DNA from: JAENVU01 sp031422675
Lineage (GTDB): Bacteria; Actinomycetota; Acidimicrobiia; IMCC26256; JAENVU01
Assembly (NCBI GenBank): GCA_031422675.1
Contig: JANPMG010000167.1
Coordinates: forward strand, 1-64,000
DNA: 64,000 nucleotides
Reading direction: 5' to 3'
In this document: positions 25,600-33,716 of the stretch, one piece after another
How positions within the stretch are numbered: the first letter of the stretch is position 1
How the letters are laid out: every line of letters begins with the position of its first letter
Translations under genes and position numbers: made by a program
The notes under the pieces: model-generated
What the model was told of the DNA's origin: nothing
Seen by the model: the letters and a program-made list of their open reading frames with translations, nothing else
Databases searched by the model: none

Positions 25600-25634
25600 A
25601 TGATAGCATGCTTCCAGCATGCTGTACAGCATGC
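25600..25634 (-). promoter_or_regulatory. Palindromic operator and promoter of the VapBC pair
   Basis: GCATGCTGTACAGCATGC (25617-25634) is a perfect 18-bp palindrome. A third AGCATGC copy lies at 25605-25611. The -10 TATCAT is at 25605-25600 (minus strand). Seventeen bases upstream, the palindrome centre TGTACA takes the -35 position. Binding by the antitoxin would block RNA polymerase. The whole element is squeezed between the pth stop and the antitoxin start. Confidence 0.75.
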
Positions 25635-25637
25635 CGA

Positions 25638-26246
25638 TCAGGGGACGCCGGTGTTGAACTCGTTCATCGCGGCTTCGATGCCGTCACGGATGATCGCCTC
25701 CACCGCGTCAGCGGCCCGGGCCACGGTCACGTCGATCTCGCGCCGCTCGGATTTCGAGAACCGGTTGAGCACGTGATCGGCGCCCTGCTCCCGGCTCGCC
25801 GGTTTCCCCACACCGATGCGCACCCGGAGGAAGGCGTCGCTGTGCAGATGTGATTTGATCGAGCGCAACCCGTTGTGACCCGCGAGGCCGCCACCGGCCT
25901 TGAGCTTCAGCATGGCCGCCGGAAGATCCAACTCGTCCTGCACGACGACGATCTGTTCTGGCTCGACCCCGTAGCGGTGGGCGAGCAGACGTACGGCGTC
26001 ACCCGAGTCATTCATGTAGGTGAGCGGCACTGCGAGTGCGACGCGCTTTCCCTCGATGCGCGTCTCGTCGACGAGGGCGCGTTCCTTGCCCTTGCGCAGG
26101 GTCGCGCCGTGGCGCGTGGCCAGCAGTTCCACGACCTCGGCGCCCACATTGTGACGAGTCCGCGCGTACTCGGCGCCGGGATTCCCGAGCCCGACCACCA
26201 CGAGGTCGGCCGGTGTGCCCCGGCGTTCGCCGGACCGGCGCACCAT
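25638..26246 (-). CDS. pth: Peptidyl-tRNA hydrolase
   Basis: Pth releases tRNA from peptidyl-tRNAs dropped by the ribosome. It has 202 residues, the usual length. Hallmarks are VVGLGNPGAEYARTRHNVGAE with the catalytic His, the Asn in LTYMNDSG, the Asp in VVQDELDLP, and GGLAGHNGLRSI. It starts at ATG 26246, 5 bp after the rplY stop, an order (rplY-pth) common in bacteria. The N-terminal MVRRSGERRG extension is short and basic. Confidence 0.97.
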   Translation of the reverse strand: MVRRSGERRGTPADLVVVGLGNPGAEYARTRHNVGAEVVELLATRHGATLRKGKERALVDETRIEGKRVALAVPLTYMNDSGDAVRLLAHRYGVEPEQIVVVQDELDLPAAMLKLKAGGGLAGHNGLRSIKSHLHSDAFLRVRIGVGKPASREQGADHVLNRFSKSERREIDVTVARAADAVEAIIRDGIEAAMNEFNTGVP

Positions 26247-26251
26247 CGGGG

Positions 26252-26911
26252 TCAGCTGTCGTCGCTCCCGGCGTCGCTACCCTCGCCGGACGCGTCCGCC
26301 GCGTCCCCGCCTTCGCCCTCTTCGCCTTCGCCCTCTTCGCCTTCCTCGTCACCCAAGCCGCGCGGAATCGCGACCTGTACGACGAGCGCCTCGGCGTCCT
26401 GTTGGACGTCGACGCCGGCGGGCACCTTCAGATCCGACACGTGGATCTGGTCACCGAGTTCGAGCGTGGAGACATCGATGACGAGCTCGTTCGGGATGTT
26501 GCCCGGCATGGCTTCGACGGTGACCGAAAAGAGGAGCTGTTCCACGAGCCCGCCCTGGCGTGCGCCGGGAGCCTCACCGTCGAGGTGCAACGGGACTTCG
26601 GCCGTGACCGCGATGTTGCGACTGATGCGCACGAAGTCCACGTGAACGAGATCGCCGCGCGTCGCGTGGCGCTGGATCTGGCGGGCGAGCGCGAGGGCAT
26701 CACCGTCACCGAGGTTCAGTGTGATCAAGGTGTTCGCGCCACTGGCACCGTGGAGGATGCGCTCGAGCTCGCGGCCGTTGCACAGGACCGACTGCGGGTC
26801 GGCGGCGAGGCCGTAGACCGTCGCCGGCACCTTGCCTTCGCGGCGGTACCGGCCCGCGGGGCCGGATCCGAACTCGGTCCGGGGCTCGACGGAGAGCTTG
26901 ACGTCAGACAT
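26252..26911 (-). CDS. rplY: 50S ribosomal protein bL25 (Ctc form)
   Basis: This protein binds 5S rRNA. With 219 residues it is the long CTC form: an L25 domain (VEPRTEFGSGPAGRYRREGKVPATVYGL) plus a C-terminal beta domain (about 95-190). The tail is highly acidic (GDEEGEEGEGEEGEGGD), a low-complexity stretch of Glu/Gly repeats. It starts at ATG 26911 with a GAAGGA upstream. It heads the rplY-pth pair and follows prs on the same strand after a 213-bp gap. Confidence 0.96.
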   Translation of the reverse strand: MSDVKLSVEPRTEFGSGPAGRYRREGKVPATVYGLAADPQSVLCNGRELERILHGASGANTLITLNLGDGDALALARQIQRHATRGDLVHVDFVRISRNIAVTAEVPLHLDGEAPGARQGGLVEQLLFSVTVEAMPGNIPNELVIDVSTLELGDQIHVSDLKVPAGVDVQQDAEALVVQVAIPRGLGDEEGEEGEGEEGEGGDAADASGEGSDAGSDDS

Positions 26912-27103
26912 GGCGCGTGAAGTCCTTCAAGAGGTGCACGGGAGACCGTCCATTCTGACCGAGCGGAGCCCTCCAGACCAAACTGCCAGATCTCGGGGCC
27001 GCTCAATTTCGAGCCGGACGCCTCGGCGGGTCACCTGAGACCGAGGCGCTCCACGATGTCACGGGGCGATTCCGCCCGCCCGGGACGGATCAAGACCTGA
27101 TCG

Positions 27104-27123
27104 GGCCCGATCCGGACCGGGCC
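27104..27123 (-). terminator. GC-rich hairpin after prs, possible terminator
   Basis: GGCCCG and CGGGCC arms (6 bp, 8-nt loop) begin one base after the prs stop. The overlapping 14-bp palindrome GATCGGGCCCGATC (27099-27112) offers an alternative fold. No U-tract follows, so termination is only possible, not shown. The rest of the 26912-27124 gap shows no gene. Confidence 0.35.
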
Positions 27124-27124
27124 G

Positions 27125-28117
27125 TTACTGGTTGTCGCCGGAGAAGAGTTCGCTGACGCTGCGTTCCTGGAACACGGCGGTCAGGGCGTCGGCCACGATC
27201 GGTGCGATCGAGAGCACGGTGAGGTTGTCGAAGTGCTTCTCGGACGGCACCGGCAACGAGTTCGTCACCACGACATCGCGGATCGGGCCGTTCTTCAGCC
27301 GATCCACCGCGGGGCCGGACAGCAAGCCGTGGGTAGCCAGGATCGAAACCGACTGTGCGCCGCGACTCATGAGCAGCTCGGCCGCGCTGACCACGGTGCC
27401 CGCGGTGTCGATCATGTCGTCGATGAGGATGCACTGGCGGCCCTCGACGAGACCGACGACCTCGGTGGCCACCGCGACGTTGTGCGTTCCCTTCGGCCGT
27501 CGCTTGTCGATGAACGCGAGATCCGCGTGCACGCCCTCACCGTCGAGGCAGTTCGCGAATCGGCGGGCGAGCTTGCCACCACCCGCGTCCGGCGACACCA
27601 CCGTGACGTCCGTGTTGCGGTCCAGCACCCCCACCAGGTGGTCGGCCAACAGCGGCACTGCGGTGAGGTGATCGACGGGGAAATCGAAGAAGCCCTGGAT
27701 CTGGCCGGTGTGCAGGTCCACGACCACCACCCGATCCGCGCCGGCCACGGTGAAGAGGTCCGCGAGCAGTCGGGCCGTGATGGGCTCGCGACCTTCGGCC
27801 TTTCGATCTTGGCGCGCGTACGCGTAGAACGGACACACCGCAGTGATCCGCCGAGCCGACGCGCGCTTGAGCGCATCGATCATGATCAGCTGCTCCATGA
27901 TGTGGTCGTTGATCGGGTCGCAGTGACCTTGCATCACGAACACGTCGGCGCCCCGAACGTTCTCGCCCAACCGGCAGTAGAGCTCGCCGTTCGCGAATCG
28001 CGACAACTTCACGTCGCCGAGTTCCATGCCCATGTTCGCCGCGATCTCCTGGGACAACTCGGGGTTGCCCGATCCCGCGAACAGCTGGAGAGTCTTGGTG
28101 GGAGTCAGTTCCATCAT
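27125..28117 (-). CDS. prs: Ribose-phosphate pyrophosphokinase
   Basis: Prs makes PRPP from ribose 5-phosphate and ATP for nucleotide, His and Trp synthesis. The protein has 330 residues. LQLFAGSGNPELSQEIA is the N-terminal motif, followed by FYAYARQDRK (flexible loop), VVVVDLHTGQIQGFFD (metal-binding signature) and the PRPP loop ILIDDMIDTAGTVV. The start ATG at 28117 overlaps the glmU stop by 4 bp, and a second ATG follows immediately. Transcription is shared with glmU. Confidence 0.98.
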   Translation of the reverse strand: MMELTPTKTLQLFAGSGNPELSQEIAANMGMELGDVKLSRFANGELYCRLGENVRGADVFVMQGHCDPINDHIMEQLIMIDALKRASARRITAVCPFYAYARQDRKAEGREPITARLLADLFTVAGADRVVVVDLHTGQIQGFFDFPVDHLTAVPLLADHLVGVLDRNTDVTVVSPDAGGGKLARRFANCLDGEGVHADLAFIDKRRPKGTHNVAVATEVVGLVEGRQCILIDDMIDTAGTVVSAAELLMSRGAQSVSILATHGLLSGPAVDRLKNGPIRDVVVTNSLPVPSEKHFDNLTVLSIAPIVADALTAVFQERSVSELFSGDNQ

Positions 28118-29580
28118 GGGGAGTCCTTCGGCTGGTCGTCAGGTGCGGTGTCGCCGTGGTCACGATGGTCGCGTGCGGCTACCGGCGGATCCGGTTTCCA
28201 ACCGGGGTCCACCCGAGCCGGTACCCCCTTGGCCAGTGCACCCGCAGGCACGTCCTTGGTCACGATCGAGCCCGCGCCGGTATAGGCGCCGTCGCCGATC
28301 TCCACCGGCGCGACGAGCACCGAGTTCGAACCGATGCGTGCGTCCGCGCCGATCTTCGACGCGTGCTTGTTCCGGCCGTCGTAGTTGGCGGTGATCGTGC
28401 CGGCGCCGACGTTCGCCCGCGGTCCGATCTCGACGTCACCCAGGTACGAGAGGTGCGGCACCTTCGCGCCGTCACCGATCTCGGCGTTCTTGGTCTCGAC
28501 GAAGGTGCCCACGTGTGCGCCGGGGGCGAGACGAGTCCCCGAACGCAATGAGACGTACGGCCCGACGGTGCAGTCGTCGCCGATCACCGCGTCCCGGGCG
28601 ACGGTGTTCGCTACGACCGCCCGCTCCCCCACTGCGGTGTCCACGAGCCGGGTGTCGGGACCGATCACCGCGCCGGTGGCGATGGTGGTGTGACCTTCGA
28701 GGATGGTGCCCGGGAGCACGCGCACGTCGGGCGCGAGCGTGACGGTGGTATCGATGTAGGTGGCCGCAGGGTCGACGAGCGAGACACCGGCTTCCATCCA
28801 CCGCGTGTTGATACGTTCCCGCAGGATCGCCTCGGCCGTCGCGAGCTGCGCCCGATCGTTCACGTGGCGCGCGGCGGCCGGGTCGTCGGCGGCGAACGCC
28901 ACCACCTTGTGACCCGCCTCGCGCAACACCGCGATGGCATCGGTGAGGTAGTACTCGCCTTGGGCGTTCTCCGGACTCAAACGGCGCAGCGCCGGCGCGA
29001 GCAGGCTGCGCCGGAAGCAATAGATCGACGTGTTGACCTCGGGGAGTTCCAACTCCTCCGCCGTGGCATCGGTGCGTTCCACGATTCGATCCACGCGACC
29101 CTGGGCATCACGCACGATCCGCCCGAAGCTCCAGGTCCAGGGCTCGAGATCCGCGGTCAGGAGCGTGACCGCGGCATCTTCCTCTCGATGCGCGGTGGCG
29201 AGCCGAGCCAGGAGCTCGGAACGGACCAGCGGCGCATCGCCGGGCATGATGAGAACGTCGCCCTCGACGTCGGGGTCGTCAGTGAAGGCCGTGAGGGCAA
29301 CGCTGGCGGCGTCGCCGGTCCCCCGCTGGACCTTCTGATCGACGAACACCACCGGAACTTCGGTCCGGACCTGCTCCTGGAGCGTCTTGGTCACGCGCTC
29401 GGCACCGTGACCGACCACGACGACGATCCGTTCGAGCGGCAGCGCACCGAGCGCGTCCACGACGTGGAGCAGCATCGGTCGACCACAGAGGGGATGCAAC
29501 ACCTTCGGAGTCGCCGAACGCATCCGGGTCCCCTCGCCCGCGGCCAGTACGACCGCGGCCAATGGCCGGTATCCGCTCAT
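28114..29580 (-). CDS. glmU: Bifunctional N-acetylglucosamine-1-phosphate uridyltransferase / glucosamine-1-phosphate acetyltransferase
   Basis: GlmU makes UDP-GlcNAc for peptidoglycan and other glycans. The protein has 488 residues. The uridyltransferase half begins AAVVLAAGEGTRMRSATPKVLHPL, with QRGTGDAASVAL and MPGDAPLV. The acetyltransferase half is a left-handed beta-helix with hexapeptide repeats (GDDCTVGPYVSLRSGTRL, VETKNAEIGDGAKVPH, NYDGRNKHASKIG). It starts at ATG 29580, 79 bp downstream of tRNA-Gln, and may share its promoter. It overlaps prs by 4 bp. Confidence 0.98.
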   Translation of the reverse strand: MSGYRPLAAVVLAAGEGTRMRSATPKVLHPLCGRPMLLHVVDALGALPLERIVVVVGHGAERVTKTLQEQVRTEVPVVFVDQKVQRGTGDAASVALTAFTDDPDVEGDVLIMPGDAPLVRSELLARLATAHREEDAAVTLLTADLEPWTWSFGRIVRDAQGRVDRIVERTDATAEELELPEVNTSIYCFRRSLLAPALRRLSPENAQGEYYLTDAIAVLREAGHKVVAFAADDPAAARHVNDRAQLATAEAILRERINTRWMEAGVSLVDPAATYIDTTVTLAPDVRVLPGTILEGHTTIATGAVIGPDTRLVDTAVGERAVVANTVARDAVIGDDCTVGPYVSLRSGTRLAPGAHVGTFVETKNAEIGDGAKVPHLSYLGDVEIGPRANVGAGTITANYDGRNKHASKIGADARIGSNSVLVAPVEIGDGAYTGAGSIVTKDVPAGALAKGVPARVDPGWKPDPPVAARDHRDHGDTAPDDQPKDSP

Positions 29581-29659
29581 CCGATGCCCGCTTGTTCCTG
29601 GGTCACTCGCCGCTCCCCGTTGTGGTTCGTTTCGGGCCTCGCGTCACTGGCCACACCAG

Positions 29660-29730
29660 CTCGGGGGCGAGGTTTCGAACCTCGACTTGGGACTCCAAAG
29701 GACCCCGTGCTGCCGTTACACCACCCCCGA
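29660..29730 (-). tRNA. tRNA-Gln (anticodon UUG)
   Basis: This is a 71-nt tRNA on the minus strand. The acceptor stem is TCGGGGG/CCCCCGA with discriminator G, the D arm is GTG/CAC, the anticodon loop is CTTTGGA (TTG), and the T arm is CGAGG-TTCGAAA-CCTCG. The anticodon stem GGGTC/GTCCC has one U-U mismatch. No CCA is encoded. The -10-like TAAGGT lies at 29749-29744, 13 nt before the mature 5' end. It lies upstream of glmU on the same strand. Confidence 0.9.
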
Positions 29731-29850
29731 AGGACCGTCGCAGACCTTACCCGCGGTGGTTCGCGACCCCGATCGGCGTATCGGCCGGCGACGGGGTCCG
29801 TGCCACGGTCGGGTCGACGGGCGGATGTGTCGTCCACGATCGGCGGCCGC

Positions 29851-29856
29851 TAGTCT
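29851..29856 (+). promoter_or_regulatory. -10 element for bS22
   Basis: TAGTCT ends 10 nt before the ATG at 29867. The leader would be only about 2-4 nt, and no ribosome binding site is seen. Confidence 0.45.
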
Positions 29857-29866
29857 CCGGCACTTC

Positions 29867-29968
29867 ATGGGATCACTGATCAAGAAGCGCCGCAAGCGCA
29901 TGCGCAAGAAGAAGCACAAGAAGCTGCTCAAGAAGACGCGCTGGCAGCGTCGGCAGCAGGGTCGCTGA
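29867..29968 (+). CDS. Small ribosomal protein bS22 (AURKAIP1/COX24 domain)
   Basis: This is a 33-residue, extremely basic protein, starting MGSLIKKRRKRMRKKKH and ending with a WQRRQQGR tail. It matches the actinobacterial bS22/AURKAIP1-COX24 family seen in mycobacterial small subunits, where it lies near the decoding centre. No Shine-Dalgarno sequence precedes it, and TAGTCT 10 nt upstream suggests a nearly leaderless mRNA. It stands alone, divergent from tRNA-Gln. It is short enough to be missed by automatic annotation, but the sequence is diagnostic. Confidence 0.95.
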   Translation: MGSLIKKRRKRMRKKKHKKLLKKTRWQRRQQGR

Positions 29969-30061
29969 GCGACCGAGTGCCGCCGGAGCGCAGGCCCCGG
30001 ATCTGATCAGACGATCATCGCGCGCCCGGCCGGCCTCCCGGTCCGGCGCACCGTCTCGATC

Positions 30062-30997
30062 TCAGTCCTGTGGATCGGTCGCGCCCAAACCCGTCCCGCC
30101 CAAACCCGTCCCACCCGAACTCGACTCGTGGCCGGACAGGGCGGCCGCGGCGAAGCACTCGACACCGAGTTCGGCCCGCACGCGAGCGGCGAGGTCGGCG
30201 GCAGTGACGGCATCGGCGACGGGGAACCAGTAGGACGACCCGCTTCCGGCCAGGAGTGGCGAGTGTGCAGTCAGCGTCTCGAGTCGGTCGCGGAAACCCC
30301 GGATCTCGGGGTTCACCGCCTCGGCGGCCGGTTCGAGGTCGTTGACCAGCTCGGCGACGAGATGGGCCACGGCCGCCGGGGCCGCGATGGTCCGGTCGCT
30401 CGTGGGCTCACCGAGCGCGTCCCATGCCCGAAACACGGGGGGTGTCGCCAACGAGAAGGCCGGTTTCGCGATCACGAGGTGCAACTCGTCGGCGAGCTCG
30501 ACGGGGTCGAGGCGCTCGCCGCGTCCGCGCATCATCACCGGCCGACCCCGCACGCAGACCGGCACGTCCGATCCGAGTTCGGCCGCGGCGCCCATCACCA
30601 TTGCGTCGTCGAGGCCATGCCGGTCACGCAGGACACGCAAGATCGCCGCGGCATCGGCAGATCCGCCTCCGAGCCCGGCGCCCGACGGCGTGACCTTCAC
30701 GAGTTCGATGGTGCAGCCGGCATCGGCCGGGAGCACTGCCCGCGCGGCGCGAACCACGAGGTTCGAATCGTCGTGGGGAATGTCGTCGCTGCCACCGACC
30801 ACCGTCAACGTCACGGTGCCCGCCGGCGCTGAACCGACCGTCAACGTGTCGGCCGGTGCGGAGGTCATCACGGTCAGCGCCTCGAGCTCGTGGAAGCCGT
30901 CGGACCGCGTGCCGAGCACGCGCAACGTGAGGGTCAGCTTCGCCGGTGCGCTCACCCGCACTCGCGGTGGCGCTCCGTCATCGTCCGCTGCGCTCAC
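30062..30997 (-). CDS. ispE: 4-diphosphocytidyl-2-C-methyl-D-erythritol kinase
   Basis: IspE phosphorylates CDP-ME in the MEP isoprenoid pathway. The protein has 311 residues and is a GHMP kinase. Seen are VSAPAKLTLTLRVLGTRSDGFHEL (catalytic Lys region), the ATP loop PSGAGLGGGSADAAAILRVL, GSDVPVC with catalytic Asp, and LLAGSGSSYWF near the C-terminus. The tail carries a small repeated GGTGLGGTGLG. GTG 30997 overlaps the rsmA stop by 4 bp (GTGA), the normal rsmA-ispE order. Confidence 0.96.
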   Translation of the reverse strand: MSAADDDGAPPRVRVSAPAKLTLTLRVLGTRSDGFHELEALTVMTSAPADTLTVGSAPAGTVTLTVVGGSDDIPHDDSNLVVRAARAVLPADAGCTIELVKVTPSGAGLGGGSADAAAILRVLRDRHGLDDAMVMGAAAELGSDVPVCVRGRPVMMRGRGERLDPVELADELHLVIAKPAFSLATPPVFRAWDALGEPTSDRTIAAPAAVAHLVAELVNDLEPAAEAVNPEIRGFRDRLETLTAHSPLLAGSGSSYWFPVADAVTAADLAARVRAELGVECFAAAALSGHESSSGGTGLGGTGLGATDPQD

Positions 30998-31851
30998 GAT
31001 GCCACCCGCGCGAGCGCAGCCCACTGATCGAGGGTCAACGTCTCCGCGCGCGCTCGGCCGTCGATGCCGGCGGCCGCAAGCACCTGCTCCACGTCGTCTC
31101 CCAACTCGGCGCGCAACGCGCCGCGCAACATCTTGCGCCGCTGGCCGAAGCCCGCCCGCACCAAGGTGAACAGCCGCGCCGCCGACGGCACGACAACCGG
31201 CGGCGCGGCGTGGCGCACGATCCGCACCAGCGCGGACTCCACCTTCGGCGCCGGCACGAAGACCGTCGGCGGTACCGTTCCCACGAGTTCGGCCCGGCCG
31301 TAGTACGCGATCTTCACCGATACTGCGCCGTAGGCCTTCGTCCCGGGTACCGCGACCATGCGTTCGCCGACCTCCCGTTGCACCATCACCATCAGCGAGC
31401 CCACCTGCGGCACGGCCTCGAGAACTCGCATCACGATCGGGGTGGCTACGTTGTACGGCAGGTTCGACACCATGCACCACAGACGGCGCACGGTCTCGCC
31501 ACCATCCGGGCCCGCCGTGACCGGTCCGAGCAGATCGTCGTAGTCCACGCGCTGCGCGTCGCCGCGAACGATTCGGATCGGGGCCGCGGCCACAGTTTCG
31601 GTCAGCGCCGGGATCAGATGCGCGTCGAGCTCGAGTGCGGTCACCTCGGCGCCGGCCTCGATCAGCGCGACGGTGAGGGACCCGATTCCGGGTCCGATCT
31701 CGAGCACCCGGTCACCGGGTTCGATCCGCGCGAGGCGGACGATCCGCCGGGCGGTGTTCGGGTCGGCCAAGAAGTTCTGACCGAGCGCGCGGCTCGGGCG
31801 CAGTCCGTGACGCGCGAGCAACGCCGGAATCGTGGCCGGGGTCAGCGCCAT
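30994..31851 (-). CDS. rsmA: 16S rRNA (adenine(1518)-N(6)/adenine(1519)-N(6))-dimethyltransferase
   Basis: RsmA (KsgA) dimethylates two adenines in helix 45 of 16S rRNA late in 30S assembly. It has 285 residues. GQNFLADPNTARRIV is the N-terminal family motif, VLEIGPGIGSLTVAL binds SAM, MVSNLPYNVATPIVM is the NLPY catalytic motif, and the C-terminal FGQRRKMLRGAL contacts rRNA. It starts at ATG 31851, 16 bp downstream of the RpfB-like gene's stop, and overlaps ispE by 4 bp. Confidence 0.97.
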   Translation of the reverse strand: MALTPATIPALLARHGLRPSRALGQNFLADPNTARRIVRLARIEPGDRVLEIGPGIGSLTVALIEAGAEVTALELDAHLIPALTETVAAAPIRIVRGDAQRVDYDDLLGPVTAGPDGGETVRRLWCMVSNLPYNVATPIVMRVLEAVPQVGSLMVMVQREVGERMVAVPGTKAYGAVSVKIAYYGRAELVGTVPPTVFVPAPKVESALVRIVRHAAPPVVVPSAARLFTLVRAGFGQRRKMLRGALRAELGDDVEQVLAAAGIDGRARAETLTLDQWAALARVAS

Positions 31852-31867
31852 GCGCGCGCGGTGCCGG

Positions 31868-33634
31868 TCAGATGTAGGCCCGGACCGTGATGGTGCCGGT
31901 TCCGAGCGGCGCGAGCGCGCCAAACACATCGGGGTTGAGGTCGATGATGTGGCCGGTCCAGGCCTGCGGACCGCGGTCTCCGACCCGACACTGCGCGGTC
32001 CGGCCGTTGGCGGTGTTCACCAGCTTCACGATCGTCCCGAAGGGCAGCGTCAGATGCGCGCACGCGCCGGCGCCCGCGTGACTGGCGTACCAAGTGGCCG
32101 TGCCGGTCTGGAACAGCCGGCCTCCGCCGCCCGACGCCGGTGGCGCAACCGGCGGGGCCTTTCCGGACGGCTTCGTCCCCCGCCGCAGAATCTCGGGGAC
32201 CGGGGCCGCGAGCACGATCCGACGGTTCTCGGTCCACTGGATGACCACCCCGTCCTTGCGCACCACGGTGGAGACCACCCGGACGGTGCCGTTGCGGCCC
32301 GCCTGGATGGTCGCGGTCTGCCCGGCAGCAATCGTCGGATCGTTGCGCAACTCCCGGGTGAAGGGGATCAGCTTGTCCTCGGCGACCTCGTCCTCGGCCA
32401 GGCGAAAGACCCGGACCGTCTGACCGTCGGCGAGCGCCGCGTCGAGGGGGGGTTGGACTTCGTCCTTCGGACCGAGGGTGATGGACTGTTCGCCAAGGAG
32501 CGCGCGCACGGTCAGCGCGGTGACCCCGGTGAGGGGAGTCGTGGTGCCGTCGACGACGAGGTCGAACGCGTGCGGAGTCCGGAACACGAGGCGGCTCCCG
32601 CGAGCGAGGCGGCGGGGCCCGTCCGCCGCCACTAGGGAGGCGGCCAGGCCGAGCTCACGGCGCAGCGGCCCGAGCGAGCGGCGGGTAGTGCGGTGCTTCG
32701 TGACGACCCCGTCGACATCGAGGACGACGGGAAACGCCCGCACGATCTGGATCGGCATGCCCTGACGGAGCGGCGTGGCCAGGCCGGGAATCACGCGGTC
32801 ACCGGCCCGGATGACCGTGCCCTGCGCGGCCAGCAGGTCCGAGACGGTGCCGGCTCGGGTCACGACGGTGTTCGCCCGGCCATCGATGGACACGGTGACA
32901 TCGCGTCGCGGCGGGGTGCCGCCGAGGACCCGCGCCGTCGCGCCGATGCAGGCCGCGGCCACCGCCACGACGAGCGCGGTCAGGATGATGCGGCGGCGTA
33001 ACCGCAGGGCCCGCCGACGGTGCACGATCGCGGGACGGCTCGGTCGGAGCTGCGCATACGCCTCGGGCACGGGCATCGTCAGAGTGGGCGCGGGCTCCGG
33101 CGCCAGCAGCTGCGGGGCCACCGCACGTGGGGTCATCGCCCCAACCGGCGCGGCGGCTCGCGCCTCGGGTGCGGCGGGTGGCACGAGACTCGACCGCACC
33201 GGAACCGGCACCGGATCGGCGGTCACCGGTGTCCGGTCGCGGTCCTCGGCTCCGACTTCATCGCCGGGATCGGTGGCCGAGACCGCGGGAAGTTCGCCGG
33301 TCAGAAAGGGATGCTCGGCCTCGGCGGTGCGCCAGAAGTCCGACTCGAGCGCAGCGAGTTCTTCCTCCAGATCGACTCGACCCTCTTCGAGTGCGATCAG
33401 TTCGAGTTCGCCGGTGATGTCGATCGCTTCGAGTTCCTCGGTGAGGTCCAGGATCGGAAGCCACGCGCTCGGCTCCGGCGCGTCGAGCCGCGCCGGCGAC
33501 GGCCCCACGGCGCGCAACGCGTACCGCCGGGCTCGGGAGTCAGCGGGCGCGTTGCGCGCGTCGCGACGAGTGAGGTGCTCGCTGATGAGGTCCGCCTCCA
33601 GGTGGGTCGGCCGCACTCCGCGGCGGCCGCTCAA
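31868..33634 (-). CDS. RpfB-like wall protein: DUF348 and G5 domains with a C-terminal RlpA-like barrel
   Basis: The protein has 588 residues. An acidic Pro-rich cytoplasmic-side segment (1-205) precedes one transmembrane helix (IILTALVVAVAAACIGATA). DUF348 units follow (for example VSIDGRANTVVTRAGTVSDLL and LDVDGVVTKHRTT), then a G5 domain (about 410-480). A C-terminal RlpA-like double-psi beta-barrel closes it (GTATWYAS, LPFGTIVKLVNTANGR, VGDRGPQAWTGHIIDLN). RpfB instead ends in a lysozyme-like domain, so muralytic activity is unproven; RlpA-like domains bind or cleave peptidoglycan. The start is TTG 33634 with TAGCTT 9 nt upstream. It sits before rsmA-ispE, as rpfB does in mycobacteria. 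Confidence 0.9.
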   Translation of the reverse strand: MSGRRGVRPTHLEADLISEHLTRRDARNAPADSRARRYALRAVGPSPARLDAPEPSAWLPILDLTEELEAIDITGELELIALEEGRVDLEEELAALESDFWRTAEAEHPFLTGELPAVSATDPGDEVGAEDRDRTPVTADPVPVPVRSSLVPPAAPEARAAAPVGAMTPRAVAPQLLAPEPAPTLTMPVPEAYAQLRPSRPAIVHRRRALRLRRRIILTALVVAVAAACIGATARVLGGTPPRRDVTVSIDGRANTVVTRAGTVSDLLAAQGTVIRAGDRVIPGLATPLRQGMPIQIVRAFPVVLDVDGVVTKHRTTRRSLGPLRRELGLAASLVAADGPRRLARGSRLVFRTPHAFDLVVDGTTTPLTGVTALTVRALLGEQSITLGPKDEVQPPLDAALADGQTVRVFRLAEDEVAEDKLIPFTRELRNDPTIAAGQTATIQAGRNGTVRVVSTVVRKDGVVIQWTENRRIVLAAPVPEILRRGTKPSGKAPPVAPPASGGGGRLFQTGTATWYASHAGAGACAHLTLPFGTIVKLVNTANGRTAQCRVGDRGPQAWTGHIIDLNPDVFGALAPLGTGTITVRAYI

Positions 33635-33716
33635 GACCTGGCGAAGCTAACGACGACCCTTGCCGGGGTCAATCTGAATACCAGTATCTGCCAGAAATCC
33701 GGAGCGGCTCGTCCGG

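Noticed and set aside
26912..27124. Possible tRNA or small gene in the rplY-prs gap
   Set aside because: No T-loop consensus or foldable tRNA was found, and no short frame has a credible start signal.
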